From an uncultured Lachnospiraceae bacterium (GTDB lineage: Bacteria > Bacillota > Clostridia > Lachnospirales > Lachnospiraceae), in assembly GCA_944383265.1 (NCBI GenBank), contig CALWOX010000004.1, forward strand, positions 162,915 to 226,914: DNA of 64,000 nucleotides. The letters are read 5' to 3'. Shown here piece after piece: positions 7,662-17,605 of the stretch. The notes beneath the pieces were generated by a model, which made no database searches, was not told where the DNA came from, and was given only the letters and a program-made list of their open reading frames with translations. How positions within the stretch are numbered: position 1 is the first letter of the stretch; each line of letters opens with the position of its first letter. The position numbers were made by a program, and so were the translations under genes.

Positions 7662-9743
7662 ATGACTGAAATAAGGCAAACATTTTGCAGCATATGTTCC
7701 TCGGATTGTCCCATGAAATGCCTCATAGAGGACGGAAGGATAGTCGGAGTGGAGCCCGCAGGAGGCGGACTTTGCTCAAAGGGAGCTGCGGCTCTGCAGT
7801 ATGTATATAACAAGGACAGGATAAAGACAGCTCTGAAGCGGGTCGGTGAAAAGGGCAGTGGAAAATTTGAAGCTGTTTCCATGGACGAGGCCCTCTCAAT
7901 AACAGCCAAGAGGCTTTTGGAGCTCAGAGAAAAATACGGGCCCGAATCCGTGGTATTCTATGCGGGATACCCCAAATGGTTCAGGCCCGCTCTTTTGCGT
8001 TTTTCAAACGCTTTCGGCTCTCCGAATTTCTGTACCGAATCAAGCACCTGCTTTCAGGCCTATGCCCTGTCTTGGGCTTTGACCTTTGGAGGAAAGCCTG
8101 CGGGACCCGACCTTAAAAATTGCAGGACTCTTGTTCTCTGGAGCAGGAATATATTTCACTCGGACATAAAAATGGGGCCCGTCCTTCGGGACCTCAAAAA
8201 AAGAGGAGTGAAGATAATAGATGTGGATCCGAGAAATACAGTTACAGCGAGAGAAGCCGACATCCGGCTTGATCCTATTCCGGGAACAGACGGAGCTCTT
8301 GCACTTGCCATGGGAAATGTGATTATAAAAGAGGGTCTTTATGACAAGGCTTTTACGGAGAAATATGTGTATGGCTTTAAGGAGTACTGTGATTATGCAA
8401 GGGGATTTACTCCGGAGAAAGCGCAGGAAATAACAGGAGTAGGAGCCGCTAAAATTATTGAGGCGGCAAGACTTTATGCAAAGAACAGCCCTTCGGCAAT
8501 TATGTTTTCAGCTTCACCTGTAGTACACAATATAAACGGAGTTCAGAATTACAGGGCGGTGGAAGCTCTTATTGCCATAACGGGAAATTATGACATAGAG
8601 GGAGGAAACAGGGTCAGGGCAGCGGCAGCAGCGCCCCTTAACGAGTTCGGGAAGGTCATAAGAAAGAAGGAGTCGGAGGCTATAGGACAGAGAGAATTCC
8701 CCGCTTGGTTTGACTGCTCCTGTGAGGAGGCACAATGCATACATCTCGGAAGACAGATATTGACCGGCGAACCATATCCTTTGAAGGGGCTTTTTGCTAT
8801 GGGTATGAATCACAGGATGTGGCCGAAGCCCTCAAAGCTTAACGAAGCTCTTTCTCGTCTTGAATTTTATGTCGATACAGATATATTTATGTCGGAATCT
8901 GCAAAGTACGCGGACATCATACTTCCCGCTCAGAGCTTTTTTGAGCATGATGAGATACTTCCACAAAGAGGAGAGGCTGTTCGTATGAGGCCTGCCATTA
9001 TACCTCCCTATGGGGATGCGGAGAATGATATAGTAATAATTCAAAGGCTCATGAAGCTCATGGGTCTTTCGGACGATGTGCTTTCCGGAAGCTATGACGA
9101 ATACATGGAATATATCCTTTCGCCCTCAGGTGTAAGTCTTAAGGAACTGAGAAATAAACCGGAGGGAGTGCCCGGAAAAAATCTCATAAAGCCTGTGGTA
9201 AAAAGCTATGAGACAAAGCGGTTTTCCACTCCATCGGGAAAGGTCGAGCTTTACTCGCTTGTCCTTGAAAAATACAGAGAAAGCCAAGGCTATGAACCGC
9301 TTCCTCATTATACTGATTTCAGAGAAAAGACAGCAAGGAAGCTTGGAAGCCGGGAAAAAGCCGAGGAATTTAAAAAGAGCTATCCGCTCATATTGAATAC
9401 AGGCTCAAGAAGGCCTCAGTTTTTCCATTCGAGAACCTACAGAATGTCATGGCTTAAAAATCTTGAGGAGGCTTCACTTGTTGAAATGCATCCTGACGAT
9501 GCGAATGAAAGGGGACTTCGGGACGGAGACCGGGTTAATATAAGCTCTCCTGTGGGGAGCATAGAGGCTTTTTTGTCAGTAAATCTTTCCTGCCATCCCA
9601 GGGTCGTAAATATATATCACGGGAACGAGTCGGCCGATGCAAATGAGCTTATACCTGAGGATTATCTTGATCCTGTTTCAGGCTTTCCGGGATTTAAATC
9701 TTATTTTTGCGAGGTAAGGAAAACAGATGAAGGTTCAAATTAA
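7662..9743 (+). CDS. Molybdopterin-dependent oxidoreductase, catalytic subunit
   Basis: A 693-residue member of the DMSO reductase superfamily. The N-terminal [4Fe-4S] motif uses Cys9, Cys12, Cys16 and Cys38. The segment FCTESSTCFQA lies where the metal ligand is expected, so a cysteine ligand is plausible and no selenocysteine is coded. Further cofactor-binding segments include LWSRNIFHSD, IDVDPRNTVTA, and the C-terminal molydopterin dinucleotide-binding domain (LNTGSRRPQFFHSRTYR...). No Tat or Sec signal peptide is present, so it is cytoplasmic. The substrate cannot be assigned. The next gene overlaps by 17 nt and supplies a ferredoxin subunit, so the two probably form a soluble two-subunit enzyme. 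Confidence 0.93.
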   Translation: MTEIRQTFCSICSSDCPMKCLIEDGRIVGVEPAGGGLCSKGAAALQYVYNKDRIKTALKRVGEKGSGKFEAVSMDEALSITAKRLLELREKYGPESVVFYAGYPKWFRPALLRFSNAFGSPNFCTESSTCFQAYALSWALTFGGKPAGPDLKNCRTLVLWSRNIFHSDIKMGPVLRDLKKRGVKIIDVDPRNTVTAREADIRLDPIPGTDGALALAMGNVIIKEGLYDKAFTEKYVYGFKEYCDYARGFTPEKAQEITGVGAAKIIEAARLYAKNSPSAIMFSASPVVHNINGVQNYRAVEALIAITGNYDIEGGNRVRAAAAAPLNEFGKVIRKKESEAIGQREFPAWFDCSCEEAQCIHLGRQILTGEPYPLKGLFAMGMNHRMWPKPSKLNEALSRLEFYVDTDIFMSESAKYADIILPAQSFFEHDEILPQRGEAVRMRPAIIPPYGDAENDIVIIQRLMKLMGLSDDVLSGSYDEYMEYILSPSGVSLKELRNKPEGVPGKNLIKPVVKSYETKRFSTPSGKVELYSLVLEKYRESQGYEPLPHYTDFREKTARKLGSREKAEEFKKSYPLILNTGSRRPQFFHSRTYRMSWLKNLEEASLVEMHPDDANERGLRDGDRVNISSPVGSIEAFLSVNLSCHPRVVNIYHGNESADANELIPEDYLDPVSGFPGFKSYFCEVRKTDEGSN

Positions 9744-10152
9744 GACAGATACCGATAAATGCGTTGGATGCCTTGCCTGTATGACAGCCTGCATAGCAGC
9801 GCACTATTCCTTTGAAGATGAAGATGCGGAGAGCTTCAGGAGCATAAGAAGGCTAAAGGATGAAAAGGCGGGATTTCAGAAAAATATATGTATTTCATGT
9901 ACTCATTGCGGAGGCTGTATAAATGTATGCAAGAGTGGAGCAATCTTCAGAGACGAAGAAACAGGACTTGTGCTATTCGATAAGGCTCTCTGTACAGGCT
10001 GCAAAAGCTGTGCTGAAGTATGCCCTGTTTCAGCTATAAGCTACGATAAAGAAGGGAAAATAAAAAAGTGCGACGGGTGTGTGGACAGAGTAAGAGCGGG
10101 AAAAGCTCCCGCCTGCGTATCGGTATGCTATATGAAGGCTATAAGCATTTAA
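9727..10152 (+). CDS. 4Fe-4S ferredoxin electron-transfer subunit
   Basis: A 141-residue protein of the DmsB/HycB type with four cysteine clusters: CVGCLACMTAC, CISCTHCGGCINVC, CTGCKSCAEVC, and a split set in KCDGCVDRV...ACVSVC. Up to four [4Fe-4S] clusters can be bound. The start ATG at 9727 lies inside the end of the catalytic subunit gene, so translation is coupled. No membrane subunit follows, which suggests electrons pass to a soluble partner rather than to quinone; this is inference. Confidence 0.93.
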   Translation: MKVQIKTDTDKCVGCLACMTACIAAHYSFEDEDAESFRSIRRLKDEKAGFQKNICISCTHCGGCINVCKSGAIFRDEETGLVLFDKALCTGCKSCAEVCPVSAISYDKEGKIKKCDGCVDRVRAGKAPACVSVCYMKAISI

Positions 10153-10333
10153 GGTAATATTTCCGGACAATTTTGCATCATAAGTCCATTAACGGGAAAT
10201 GCTGTTGACAGCAAATTAAATTCATAGTAAGTTGATAGACAAATAATGCAAATATCTCCTGACGAGTATCCGGCCGGTGCCTGCTCAGCTTGATTTTGAC
10301 TTATTTTATAAAGGCATTTTGGAGGGAACGATT
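10153..10333 (+). other. Intergenic region before the adhesin-sortase gene
   Basis: About 180 nt. TTGACA at 10204-10209 is followed 17 nt later by TAAGTT, a weak -10, so a promoter here is plausible. CCGGCCGG lies near 10271. No terminator for the oxidoreductase operon and no known riboswitch is recognised. Confidence 0.35.
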
Positions 10334-13300
10334 ATGAGGCCAAAGATGGCAAGGCGCTTTTTAGCTCTTGCTTTATCTGCAGTGATGATACTTGAATCAG
10401 GAGTTACTTCATTAGCCGCCGAAAGCAGTGCGGCTTTTGAGAATGCTTCAGATCAGTCAGGATCGGAGGCAGAAGCTGTTGACAGTTTACCTGAGGCTGC
10501 GGAAAAGGAAGAAGCAAGTAGTGAGAAAGAAAGCCTGAAAGATGAGAATGTACTAAAAGAAAGCGATGAAAATCAAAAAAACGAAAATGTAGTTAATGAA
10601 AATAATGAAAACCGAAAAGACGAGAATGAAACAGGTGAGGATGCTACAGATACAGATATTAAAGAAAATCCCGAAAGTGTAGAAAAAGAGAGCACTGATG
10701 TGAGAGATAATAAAAGCTCTTCAGAAGATGAAAGCTCTGTCGAAGATGATAAGCTAAAAGATGATAAGTTAAAAGATGATAAGACAGAAAAGGATATAAG
10801 CTTAGAATATCCGGCACAGAGATTCGTAAAGAAGGTAGGGAATGTAAAGATAACTGTGGAAGCTCCTGCCGGAGCGTTTCCCAAGGGAACACGCCTTAAG
10901 GTAAAAAAAATAAGATCCTCAGCGGTCATTGAGGAGATAAAGGAAGCATCAGGCAAAAAGCATATCACACGCTCTGATATAAAGGCATATGATTTTAATT
11001 TTTATACTGATGAAGAGGAAAATATAGAGCCCTTAAAGGAGATATCCGTTCGCTTCACAAATCTTAATATTAAGGAAAACAGAGAGATATCTGTATTCCA
11101 CATGGAAGATGAAAAATCCATAGCCGATCCTATAGATGCGGATTATACCGAGGATGAGTCAGGCGCTGTAGAACTCAGCGTTTCTGACTTTTCTATATAT
11201 GCAATACTTGAGACACCTGAGGAAGATGAAGAATCGCCTGCCGCATCTCCGTCGGAGGCTGCGGAGGAGGAACCTGAATTCGGCAATACGGCAAATTATG
11301 ATTCATCTTTAAACCTTGCTGACGGAAATGATTCGTTTTTCGGAGGGGAGTTAATATACCTTTACAATGAGCTTTCGATATCGGGAAACGAGGCCGCGGT
11401 ACCTGCAGGCAGCTATACTGTCATAAGGCTTTCAAAGGACAAATTTACAGCCCCGAAGAGGACTGACATATCTGCTACCTTTGAGAGGATAGACAACATA
11501 GAGATAACGGAAAATGATTCTGAATATATAATAAAAACCATATATAAGGAGCTTTACGGAGGCTTTACAGGCGCAACTCCTTTAAAGGTAAGCCTTAAAG
11601 CGGGAAAGACCGAGAACCTGACAAAAGCTGTAATAAATCAGGAATATTACAGTCCGAAGGGCAAAAAGCTTTCAGAGAGCGAGGTTGAGGTAAACGGTAA
11701 AGCGGCGATAGAAACCGTTTATGGAGCAAACTACTCGGCTGAGGCTCTTAAGCTTGAACAGGCTGATGACAAATACGTTATAAAGCAAGGTGTATACATC
11801 TCTTTCAGGCCTAACAGTATCTCCAGACCTAATGCAAATATGGTAGATCCCAGAGAAAGGCGTATATATGTCCGGATACCGAAGGGAACGAAGATAAAGG
11901 AAAACACAGGATGGAGCTATGAGGAAAGCAGCGGAAGATATTTTAAGGACATCAACAGAGTCATAGAGCTCGACGATTTCACTGTGGCGCTGGATATTTC
12001 AGGCAATGATTACACCTTATATGATACTGCTCAAAGGCCAATGAGATATGATGTAAAATATTCCATGAGCCCTATAAAGGACGGATTGGTGAAAAATGAC
12101 CTCGGACCTGCAGAGGCTACTGTGACAAAGTACTATTACCTTCCGAAAAAGGCTATCATAAAGGATGCATACCACAGCATATTTACTGCCAGATATCGTA
12201 TGTATATAGGCAAAGACAATAATGCTCTCAAAGGAAGATCATGGGACGGGGAAAGCGGTGTAAATCTTCCCTATGACAGCTCACAGCTTTCGGAGGTCAG
12301 AGCAGCCTTTGAGCACAGAGTCATATCAAATATTTCCATTTATAACCCGAAGGATGATACCGAGCTGTGGAAGTTTGTGATAAAGTCAAGCGTTACAGAT
12401 GTCCCCGGATATACATATCCGAGCGAAATACGTCTTAACATAAGAGGACTTGGGGAAGACAGCGATTTCCTTAAGGAGAAGCTTGAAGGTACCAAGGCTT
12501 ACGGAATAAAATATGACGGAACGAAGGAGCTCATTTCTGATAATGTCCCCATAATAACGAGCGAAAATCGTACGACATCTCTCGGAGAAGAGGACCTTGC
12601 CAAATTTGACGGCAGGGAGTATAAGTCTGTAGAGTTTGTCTATCCGGGGGACGGAATAGTACTTACCGGAAAGGATGAGATCTATAAATACAGTACAGCT
12701 TTTTACACCCTTGTGATCGCGGACATAAGGCCTGATATCCTTGTTGATCTGAAAAAGCTTATAAGTGAAAATAAGATCCCTCAGATAAACGGTATTCAAA
12801 GAAATGCTCCGGGATACTCCGTATATGATGATTTTTCTCGAGTTTTTTACGAGATCACATACAAGGTAAAGGATGACGATACGAGTCAGACTACCCAAAA
12901 GGGTTCTCAACTTTCCGATACCGACAGCGTTTTCAGGCTTCAATATGATTATATATCAAGAGCTAATGATATAGGAATCACGAATGGATCAAGCTTTTAT
13001 GTGGATGATATAGTGACCTCAAGGACCGCATATACCCACACAAGATACGGAAGCTTTGCGGATGCTACCGAGCCGGAAAATCTTAACCTGTATTATCTGG
13101 TACCTGACGGATTGGAGCCTATAGATGACCCTGAAATGTTCAAGGAGCTTGAGGTAATAAGAGGCTATCTTCCCGGAAAGAATCTTGTGGTGGCAAAGCC
13201 TGAAACCATGCATGTGCCATATATCACAGATTTAAACAGGAATTCCTCTTCCGCGTCAGAGACCAATTACTACGCTCTGAGTTTTAAGGTGACAGAAAGG

Positions 13301-15556
13301 CTTGACATAGGAAGCTACAATATAAGCGCCGCAGTTGCCTTTGACAATAACCGAATAGACGTAAAAAATGGCAGACAGTATGGAATACTGAATAATGACA
13401 CGCCTTCCGGTGATTGGGCCGATTTAAATAAAAATGCCCGAAACAGACCTGAGGACGACTCCAAATTCACAGGCTTACGTTCAGCCGCCTTTTCCGTATA
13501 TCCTCCCAAGGTGCTTGTGCCTATGAAATCTGTAAAACTTTCATCAGAGCCTGATACCGCTTATGCATCATCGGTTGGTAAAAAGGCTACTATAGGAACT
13601 GAGATAGATTACAGATGGAGGCTTCAGAATAACAGCACACAGGCTATAAAGAACCTTACAATAATAGACATATTGCCCTACGCAGGGGACAAAGCCATAG
13701 TTGAAAATGCGGCAAAGGAATATCCTCAGAGAGGCTCGAAATTTAAGACTCCTCTCATAGGTATGGAGCCGCAGGATAAATTTGATATATATTATTCAAC
13801 GGATGCGGTAAAGAGCACAACGGCGGAAAACAGGGACGCAAACTGGTCGGATACTGTGGAGGATATGTCAAAGGTGACAATGATAAAGGCTGTCCTGAAG
13901 GACGGGCAGACCTTGGGCGTAAATGAAAAGTATGACATAGTAACCCATAATCGTATAGAAAACAGTAATACCATAAATGACGGGGATAAGGCTTACAATT
14001 CCTTTGCCATAAGTACAAATAACGGTGCTGTGTTTATTGAGGGACTTAAGACCGAGGTGGCTGTGACCTACCCCAAGAAGGATGTTTCCGTAATAAAAAC
14101 TGATGAGGATGACAGCTCCGTAAGGCTTGAGGGAGTTACCTTTGACCTTTATGAGGCAGGAAGCGACAAGCCTGTAAAGGAGGAGCTGAAGACAGACAGA
14201 AACGGACATTTTGTGATTCCGAATCTCCTTGTAGGCAAGGACTATTATCTCATAGAGACCTCCACACTTGAGGGTTACGAGCTCTCGGATGAGAAGATCC
14301 CCTTTACTGTGACTGCAGGAGAAACTCCTGTAGAGGTCATGATAAATAATAAAAAGGAGAGGACCGAGGTCACTGTAAAGAAGGAATGGATAGGCAAAGA
14401 ATCCGACTATGCAGGAGTGATACTGCTTGCTGACGGTGTTGAGAAGGAGAGGGCAAAACTTACAAGGGCTGATGATTGGAGCCATACCTTCACAGATCTA
14501 AGAAAGACTGATCCCGCAACAGGAAAGGAGATAAGCTACACTGTAGAGGAGGCGGGAGCGGATTCTGAAGGAAAAGTAAGACTATCCGATGGAGTTTACA
14601 GCTTCAGTGTTTCAGGAAATGCCGAGGACGGTTATATTATTACCAACAAAAGACTTCCGGAAACCAAGCCTGATCCCGAGCCCGATCCAAATCCGGATCC
14701 TGATCCCGAAAAACCTTCCAAAGGCGGAAGAAGCGGAGGTGGCGGTGGAGACGGCACAGGCGGAGGTAAAAATATAAACCCCACACCTTCCATGACGCCT
14801 GAACCCATACCTGTACCGGAAAATGATACACCTGTGACAGAGGTGCCGGGAGATGTTCCTCCCGCTCCTTGGTATAAGCTTCCCGTTATGGGAGATACTC
14901 AATTCGGTCCGGGCTTTGTCCATGAGGAAAAGGACGAGGTGAATGTTGCGGAATCAGAGAAGGAGAGACCTGTAATAGATCAGCTTAAGGGCTTATACGA
15001 GCAAAACAACGACCTTTCGGGTTGGCTGACTGTTCCCGGAACAGGCTTCGGATATCCTGTAATGAACAGCCCCTATGCCCCGTATTATTATCAGCATCAT
15101 ACCTTTATGAAAAATGCGGATGAGGTGGGAATACCCTTTACAGGCCCCTACTCAAACGCTCAGAGCATGAATGTACTGATACACGGCCACAATATGAAGG
15201 ATGTATCTCAATTCGGATATATCTGGAATTATCAGTACAAGAGCTTCAGGGACAAAAATCCCGTCATAGATTTTAAGACTCTCTATGATGATAAGGGAAG
15301 CTATGAGGTCATGGCTGTATTCTTTGCTCCTGAATACCCGGAGGGTACAAAGGATGTATTCTGGTGGTACAGATACATAGGAGATATGAACAAGGAACAG
15401 TTTGAGTACTTTGTCAGAAACGCAAAGGCGGCGTCACTCTATGATACCGGAGTGAATGCCGAATTCGGAGACAAGCTCATAACCCTTGAGACCTGCGCAT
15501 CATCCACAGACAGTACAAGACTTGTGGTAGTGGCAAAAAAGCTGAACAAAGAATAA
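10334..15556 (+). CDS. Giant surface adhesin with Cna-B domains fused to a class B sortase
   Basis: A 1,740-residue secreted protein from the ATG at 10334, chosen for GGAGGG at 10321; the frame runs upstream to 10277. Residues 1-35 are a signal peptide ending SLAAES. Residues about 35-165 are a Glu/Lys/Asp-rich stretch with a DDKLK repeat. A long adhesin region follows (KITVEAPAGAFPKGT onward). At about 1250-1435 two Cna-B-type domains appear (VSVIKTDEDDSSVRLEGVTF; RTEVTVKKEWIG). A Pro/Asp then Gly-rich linker spans about 1440-1490, and LPVMG is at 1516-1520. Residues about 1543-1740 are a complete SrtB fold: LYEQNNDLSGWL, HGHNM with His1619, TLETCASS with Cys1721, RLVVVAKK with Arg1729. No C-terminal membrane anchor is present. 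Enzyme and likely substrate share one chain, which is unusual. Confidence 0.93.
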   Translation: MRPKMARRFLALALSAVMILESGVTSLAAESSAAFENASDQSGSEAEAVDSLPEAAEKEEASSEKESLKDENVLKESDENQKNENVVNENNENRKDENETGEDATDTDIKENPESVEKESTDVRDNKSSSEDESSVEDDKLKDDKLKDDKTEKDISLEYPAQRFVKKVGNVKITVEAPAGAFPKGTRLKVKKIRSSAVIEEIKEASGKKHITRSDIKAYDFNFYTDEEENIEPLKEISVRFTNLNIKENREISVFHMEDEKSIADPIDADYTEDESGAVELSVSDFSIYAILETPEEDEESPAASPSEAAEEEPEFGNTANYDSSLNLADGNDSFFGGELIYLYNELSISGNEAAVPAGSYTVIRLSKDKFTAPKRTDISATFERIDNIEITENDSEYIIKTIYKELYGGFTGATPLKVSLKAGKTENLTKAVINQEYYSPKGKKLSESEVEVNGKAAIETVYGANYSAEALKLEQADDKYVIKQGVYISFRPNSISRPNANMVDPRERRIYVRIPKGTKIKENTGWSYEESSGRYFKDINRVIELDDFTVALDISGNDYTLYDTAQRPMRYDVKYSMSPIKDGLVKNDLGPAEATVTKYYYLPKKAIIKDAYHSIFTARYRMYIGKDNNALKGRSWDGESGVNLPYDSSQLSEVRAAFEHRVISNISIYNPKDDTELWKFVIKSSVTDVPGYTYPSEIRLNIRGLGEDSDFLKEKLEGTKAYGIKYDGTKELISDNVPIITSENRTTSLGEEDLAKFDGREYKSVEFVYPGDGIVLTGKDEIYKYSTAFYTLVIADIRPDILVDLKKLISENKIPQINGIQRNAPGYSVYDDFSRVFYEITYKVKDDDTSQTTQKGSQLSDTDSVFRLQYDYISRANDIGITNGSSFYVDDIVTSRTAYTHTRYGSFADATEPENLNLYYLVPDGLEPIDDPEMFKELEVIRGYLPGKNLVVAKPETMHVPYITDLNRNSSSASETNYYALSFKVTERLDIGSYNISAAVAFDNNRIDVKNGRQYGILNNDTPSGDWADLNKNARNRPEDDSKFTGLRSAAFSVYPPKVLVPMKSVKLSSEPDTAYASSVGKKATIGTEIDYRWRLQNNSTQAIKNLTIIDILPYAGDKAIVENAAKEYPQRGSKFKTPLIGMEPQDKFDIYYSTDAVKSTTAENRDANWSDTVEDMSKVTMIKAVLKDGQTLGVNEKYDIVTHNRIENSNTINDGDKAYNSFAISTNNGAVFIEGLKTEVAVTYPKKDVSVIKTDEDDSSVRLEGVTFDLYEAGSDKPVKEELKTDRNGHFVIPNLLVGKDYYLIETSTLEGYELSDEKIPFTVTAGETPVEVMINNKKERTEVTVKKEWIGKESDYAGVILLADGVEKERAKLTRADDWSHTFTDLRKTDPATGKEISYTVEEAGADSEGKVRLSDGVYSFSVSGNAEDGYIITNKRLPETKPDPEPDPNPDPDPEKPSKGGRSGGGGGDGTGGGKNINPTPSMTPEPIPVPENDTPVTEVPGDVPPAPWYKLPVMGDTQFGPGFVHEEKDEVNVAESEKERPVIDQLKGLYEQNNDLSGWLTVPGTGFGYPVMNSPYAPYYYQHHTFMKNADEVGIPFTGPYSNAQSMNVLIHGHNMKDVSQFGYIWNYQYKSFRDKNPVIDFKTLYDDKGSYEVMAVFFAPEYPEGTKDVFWWYRYIGDMNKEQFEYFVRNAKAASLYDTGVNAEFGDKLITLETCASSTDSTRLVVVAKKLNKE

Positions 15557-15580
15557 GTAAAGAATATATAAAGAATAATT

Positions 15581-15646
15581 AAAAAAGGCACACTGATTTT
15601 TCTTATCCTGTAAACAGGATGGAAAATGACAGTGCGTCTTTTTTAT
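15581..15646. terminator. Bidirectional terminator between adhesin and flavodiiron genes
   Basis: Long imperfect hairpin: CACACTG, TTTTTC and ATCCTG on the left arm pair with CAGGAT, GGAAAA and CAGTGCG on the right around a TAAA loop. T runs at 15641-15646 and A runs at 15581-15586 let it serve both convergent genes. Confidence 0.85.
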
Positions 15647-15658
15647 AAATTTTATCCT

Positions 15659-17449
15659 TTAGCCTATGGGCTCAAAGTCGGCAACGCCATGCTTGCAGAG
15701 AGGGCATATAAAATCGGGAGGCAGTTCATCGCCCTCGTATATGTATCCGCAGACCTTGCATACAAAGCCCTTCTTTCCCTTTGCCTCAGGCTTGGGCTTT
15801 ACATTGCTCTGGTAGTAATTGTAGGTCATTGTCTCAACATCGCTTATGACTCTTGACTCGGTGACCTTGCATATAAACATTCCGTGGGTCCCGAGATCCA
15901 CATATTGCTCCACTTCAAGGCTTATTACCGAATTTATATATTCGGGGAGGTATGCAAGACCGTTTTCGGTCCTTAAGGCTCTGATATTCTTAAATTTGTC
16001 GGCATCCCTTCCGCTTTGGAATCCGAAATTTTGAAATACGGAGAACGGAGCCTCGGTGGAGAGGCAGTTAAGGTTCATTTTACCGGTATTCTTTATTACC
16101 TCGTGAGAGTAGTTTGCCTTGTTTATGGTTACGGATACTCTGCAGGGAGTGTCGGTAAGCTGATTTACAGCGTTTACTATGAGACCATTATCCTTATTTC
16201 CGTCATTTGAGGTCACAACATAAAGTCCGTAGCCTATCTTAAAGAGAGCCTTTACATCATGCTTATCCGCAAGCTCGTCCGAATGGGCTATATAATCCAT
16301 GCAGAGGGCCTTTGCAAGCTTCTCGATATCCTCTATGTCCTTAGCCTTTACAGATGAGCGGATATGTACGGTAGGCTGTGCAAATCTCAGACCCTCCGAT
16401 GAGGAGAAAAGGCCTGTCATAACTCCCGCAGCAGTGGGAGCCCAGCTTCCGTTTTCCATGAGAGCCACAGTACGCTTTTTAAAATTCCTCTCGGTAAGAT
16501 GTTCAATGAAGGACCTCATGAAGGGGAATATATCGGAATTGTAGGTTGTTGTGGCAAGCACAAGCTTTCTGTATCGGAAGGCGTCTGATACAGCGTAGCT
16601 CACATCAGTCCTTGCAAGGTCATATACTATTACCTCGGGACAGCCGTTTTCCTTGAGCTTTCCGGAAAGAAGCTCAACCGCCTCACGGGTATGTCCGTAG
16701 ACAGAGGTGTAGGCTATGACTATTCCGTCCTTTTCGGCTCTGTAGGAGGACCAGGTGTCATAAAGGTTTATATAATGTCCGAGATCCTCTTTTAAGACAG
16801 GGCCGTGAAGGGGACAGATCTTTTCTATATCAAGTGACGCTGCTTTCTTTAAAAGTGCCTGAACCTGCTCTCCGTACTTTCCGACTATGCCTATATAATA
16901 CCTTGCTGCTTCATCATCCCAAGGCTCGTTTACGGAAGGGGCTCCGAACTTTCCGAAGCCGTCCGCTGAAAAAAGTACCTTGTCAGTGCTGTCATAGGTG
17001 ACCATGACCTCGGGCCAATGTACCATGGGCGCAAATACAAAGGTAAGCTCGTGACTTCCGAGGCTTAAGACATCGCCGTCCTTTACCACAAGCCTGTTTT
17101 TTATGTATTCGGGCTCAAAGAAGGCGTCCATCATTTCAAAGGTCTTTTCATTTCCGACTACTACCGCATCGGGGTATACCTTCAAAAACTCGACTATATT
17201 TGCGGAGTGGTCAGGCTCCATGTGCTGAATTATAAGATAATCAGGCTTTTTTTCCGAAAGCACGGAAGCTATATTTTTAAGCCATTCCTCAGTATAGTTT
17301 TTATCCACAGTATCCATTACAGCTGTTTTTTTATCTGAAATTATGTAGGAATTGTATGATATGCCGTTGGGAACAGGATACTGTCCCTCAAAAAGGTCTA
17401 TATTCATATCCTCGACTCCGACATATTTGATATCCTTGGTTATCTCCAC
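15659..17449 (-). CDS. Flavodiiron protein fused to flavin reductase and rubredoxin domains
   Basis: 596 residues from the GTG at 17449, which has AAGGAG upstream and matches the family start VEITKDIKYVGV. The open frame reaches an ATG at 17515, but that would add 22 unmatched residues. The N-terminal metallo-beta-lactamase-like domain carries the diiron motif HMEPDH (His76, Glu78, Asp80, His81). A flavodoxin domain follows (IAYTSVYGHTREA), then a flavin-reductase-like domain (LYVVTSNDGNKDNGLIVNAV) and a C-terminal rubredoxin with CKVCGY and CPLC. It reduces O2 and/or NO in the cytoplasm of anaerobes. The chain carries its own electron-entry and transfer domains. It converges with the adhesin gene across a shared terminator. 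Confidence 0.95.
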   Translation of the reverse strand: MEITKDIKYVGVEDMNIDLFEGQYPVPNGISYNSYIISDKKTAVMDTVDKNYTEEWLKNIASVLSEKKPDYLIIQHMEPDHSANIVEFLKVYPDAVVVGNEKTFEMMDAFFEPEYIKNRLVVKDGDVLSLGSHELTFVFAPMVHWPEVMVTYDSTDKVLFSADGFGKFGAPSVNEPWDDEAARYYIGIVGKYGEQVQALLKKAASLDIEKICPLHGPVLKEDLGHYINLYDTWSSYRAEKDGIVIAYTSVYGHTREAVELLSGKLKENGCPEVIVYDLARTDVSYAVSDAFRYRKLVLATTTYNSDIFPFMRSFIEHLTERNFKKRTVALMENGSWAPTAAGVMTGLFSSSEGLRFAQPTVHIRSSVKAKDIEDIEKLAKALCMDYIAHSDELADKHDVKALFKIGYGLYVVTSNDGNKDNGLIVNAVNQLTDTPCRVSVTINKANYSHEVIKNTGKMNLNCLSTEAPFSVFQNFGFQSGRDADKFKNIRALRTENGLAYLPEYINSVISLEVEQYVDLGTHGMFICKVTESRVISDVETMTYNYYQSNVKPKPEAKGKKGFVCKVCGYIYEGDELPPDFICPLCKHGVADFEPIG

Positions 17450-17605
17450 TTTAAAAGCTCTCCTTTCCTTTGGATGCGGCAATTTATAAGCGCAAAATTG
17501 ATAAATATTTGTCATTACAGATTAAAACTATCACATTATGAGGCTTTCGGCAACATAAAAAGTTTGGTATAGTTAAATAATATTGAATAAGAAAGGGCTT
17601 AACAA

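Noticed and set aside
13755..14485. Long minus-strand open frames within the adhesin gene
   Set aside because: They lie wholly inside the adhesin coding sequence, lack ribosome binding sites and do not resemble proteins.
17450..17515. ATG at 17515 as the start of the flavodiiron protein
   Set aside because: It adds 22 residues with no family match, while the GTG at 17449 has AAGGAG upstream and fits the family start.
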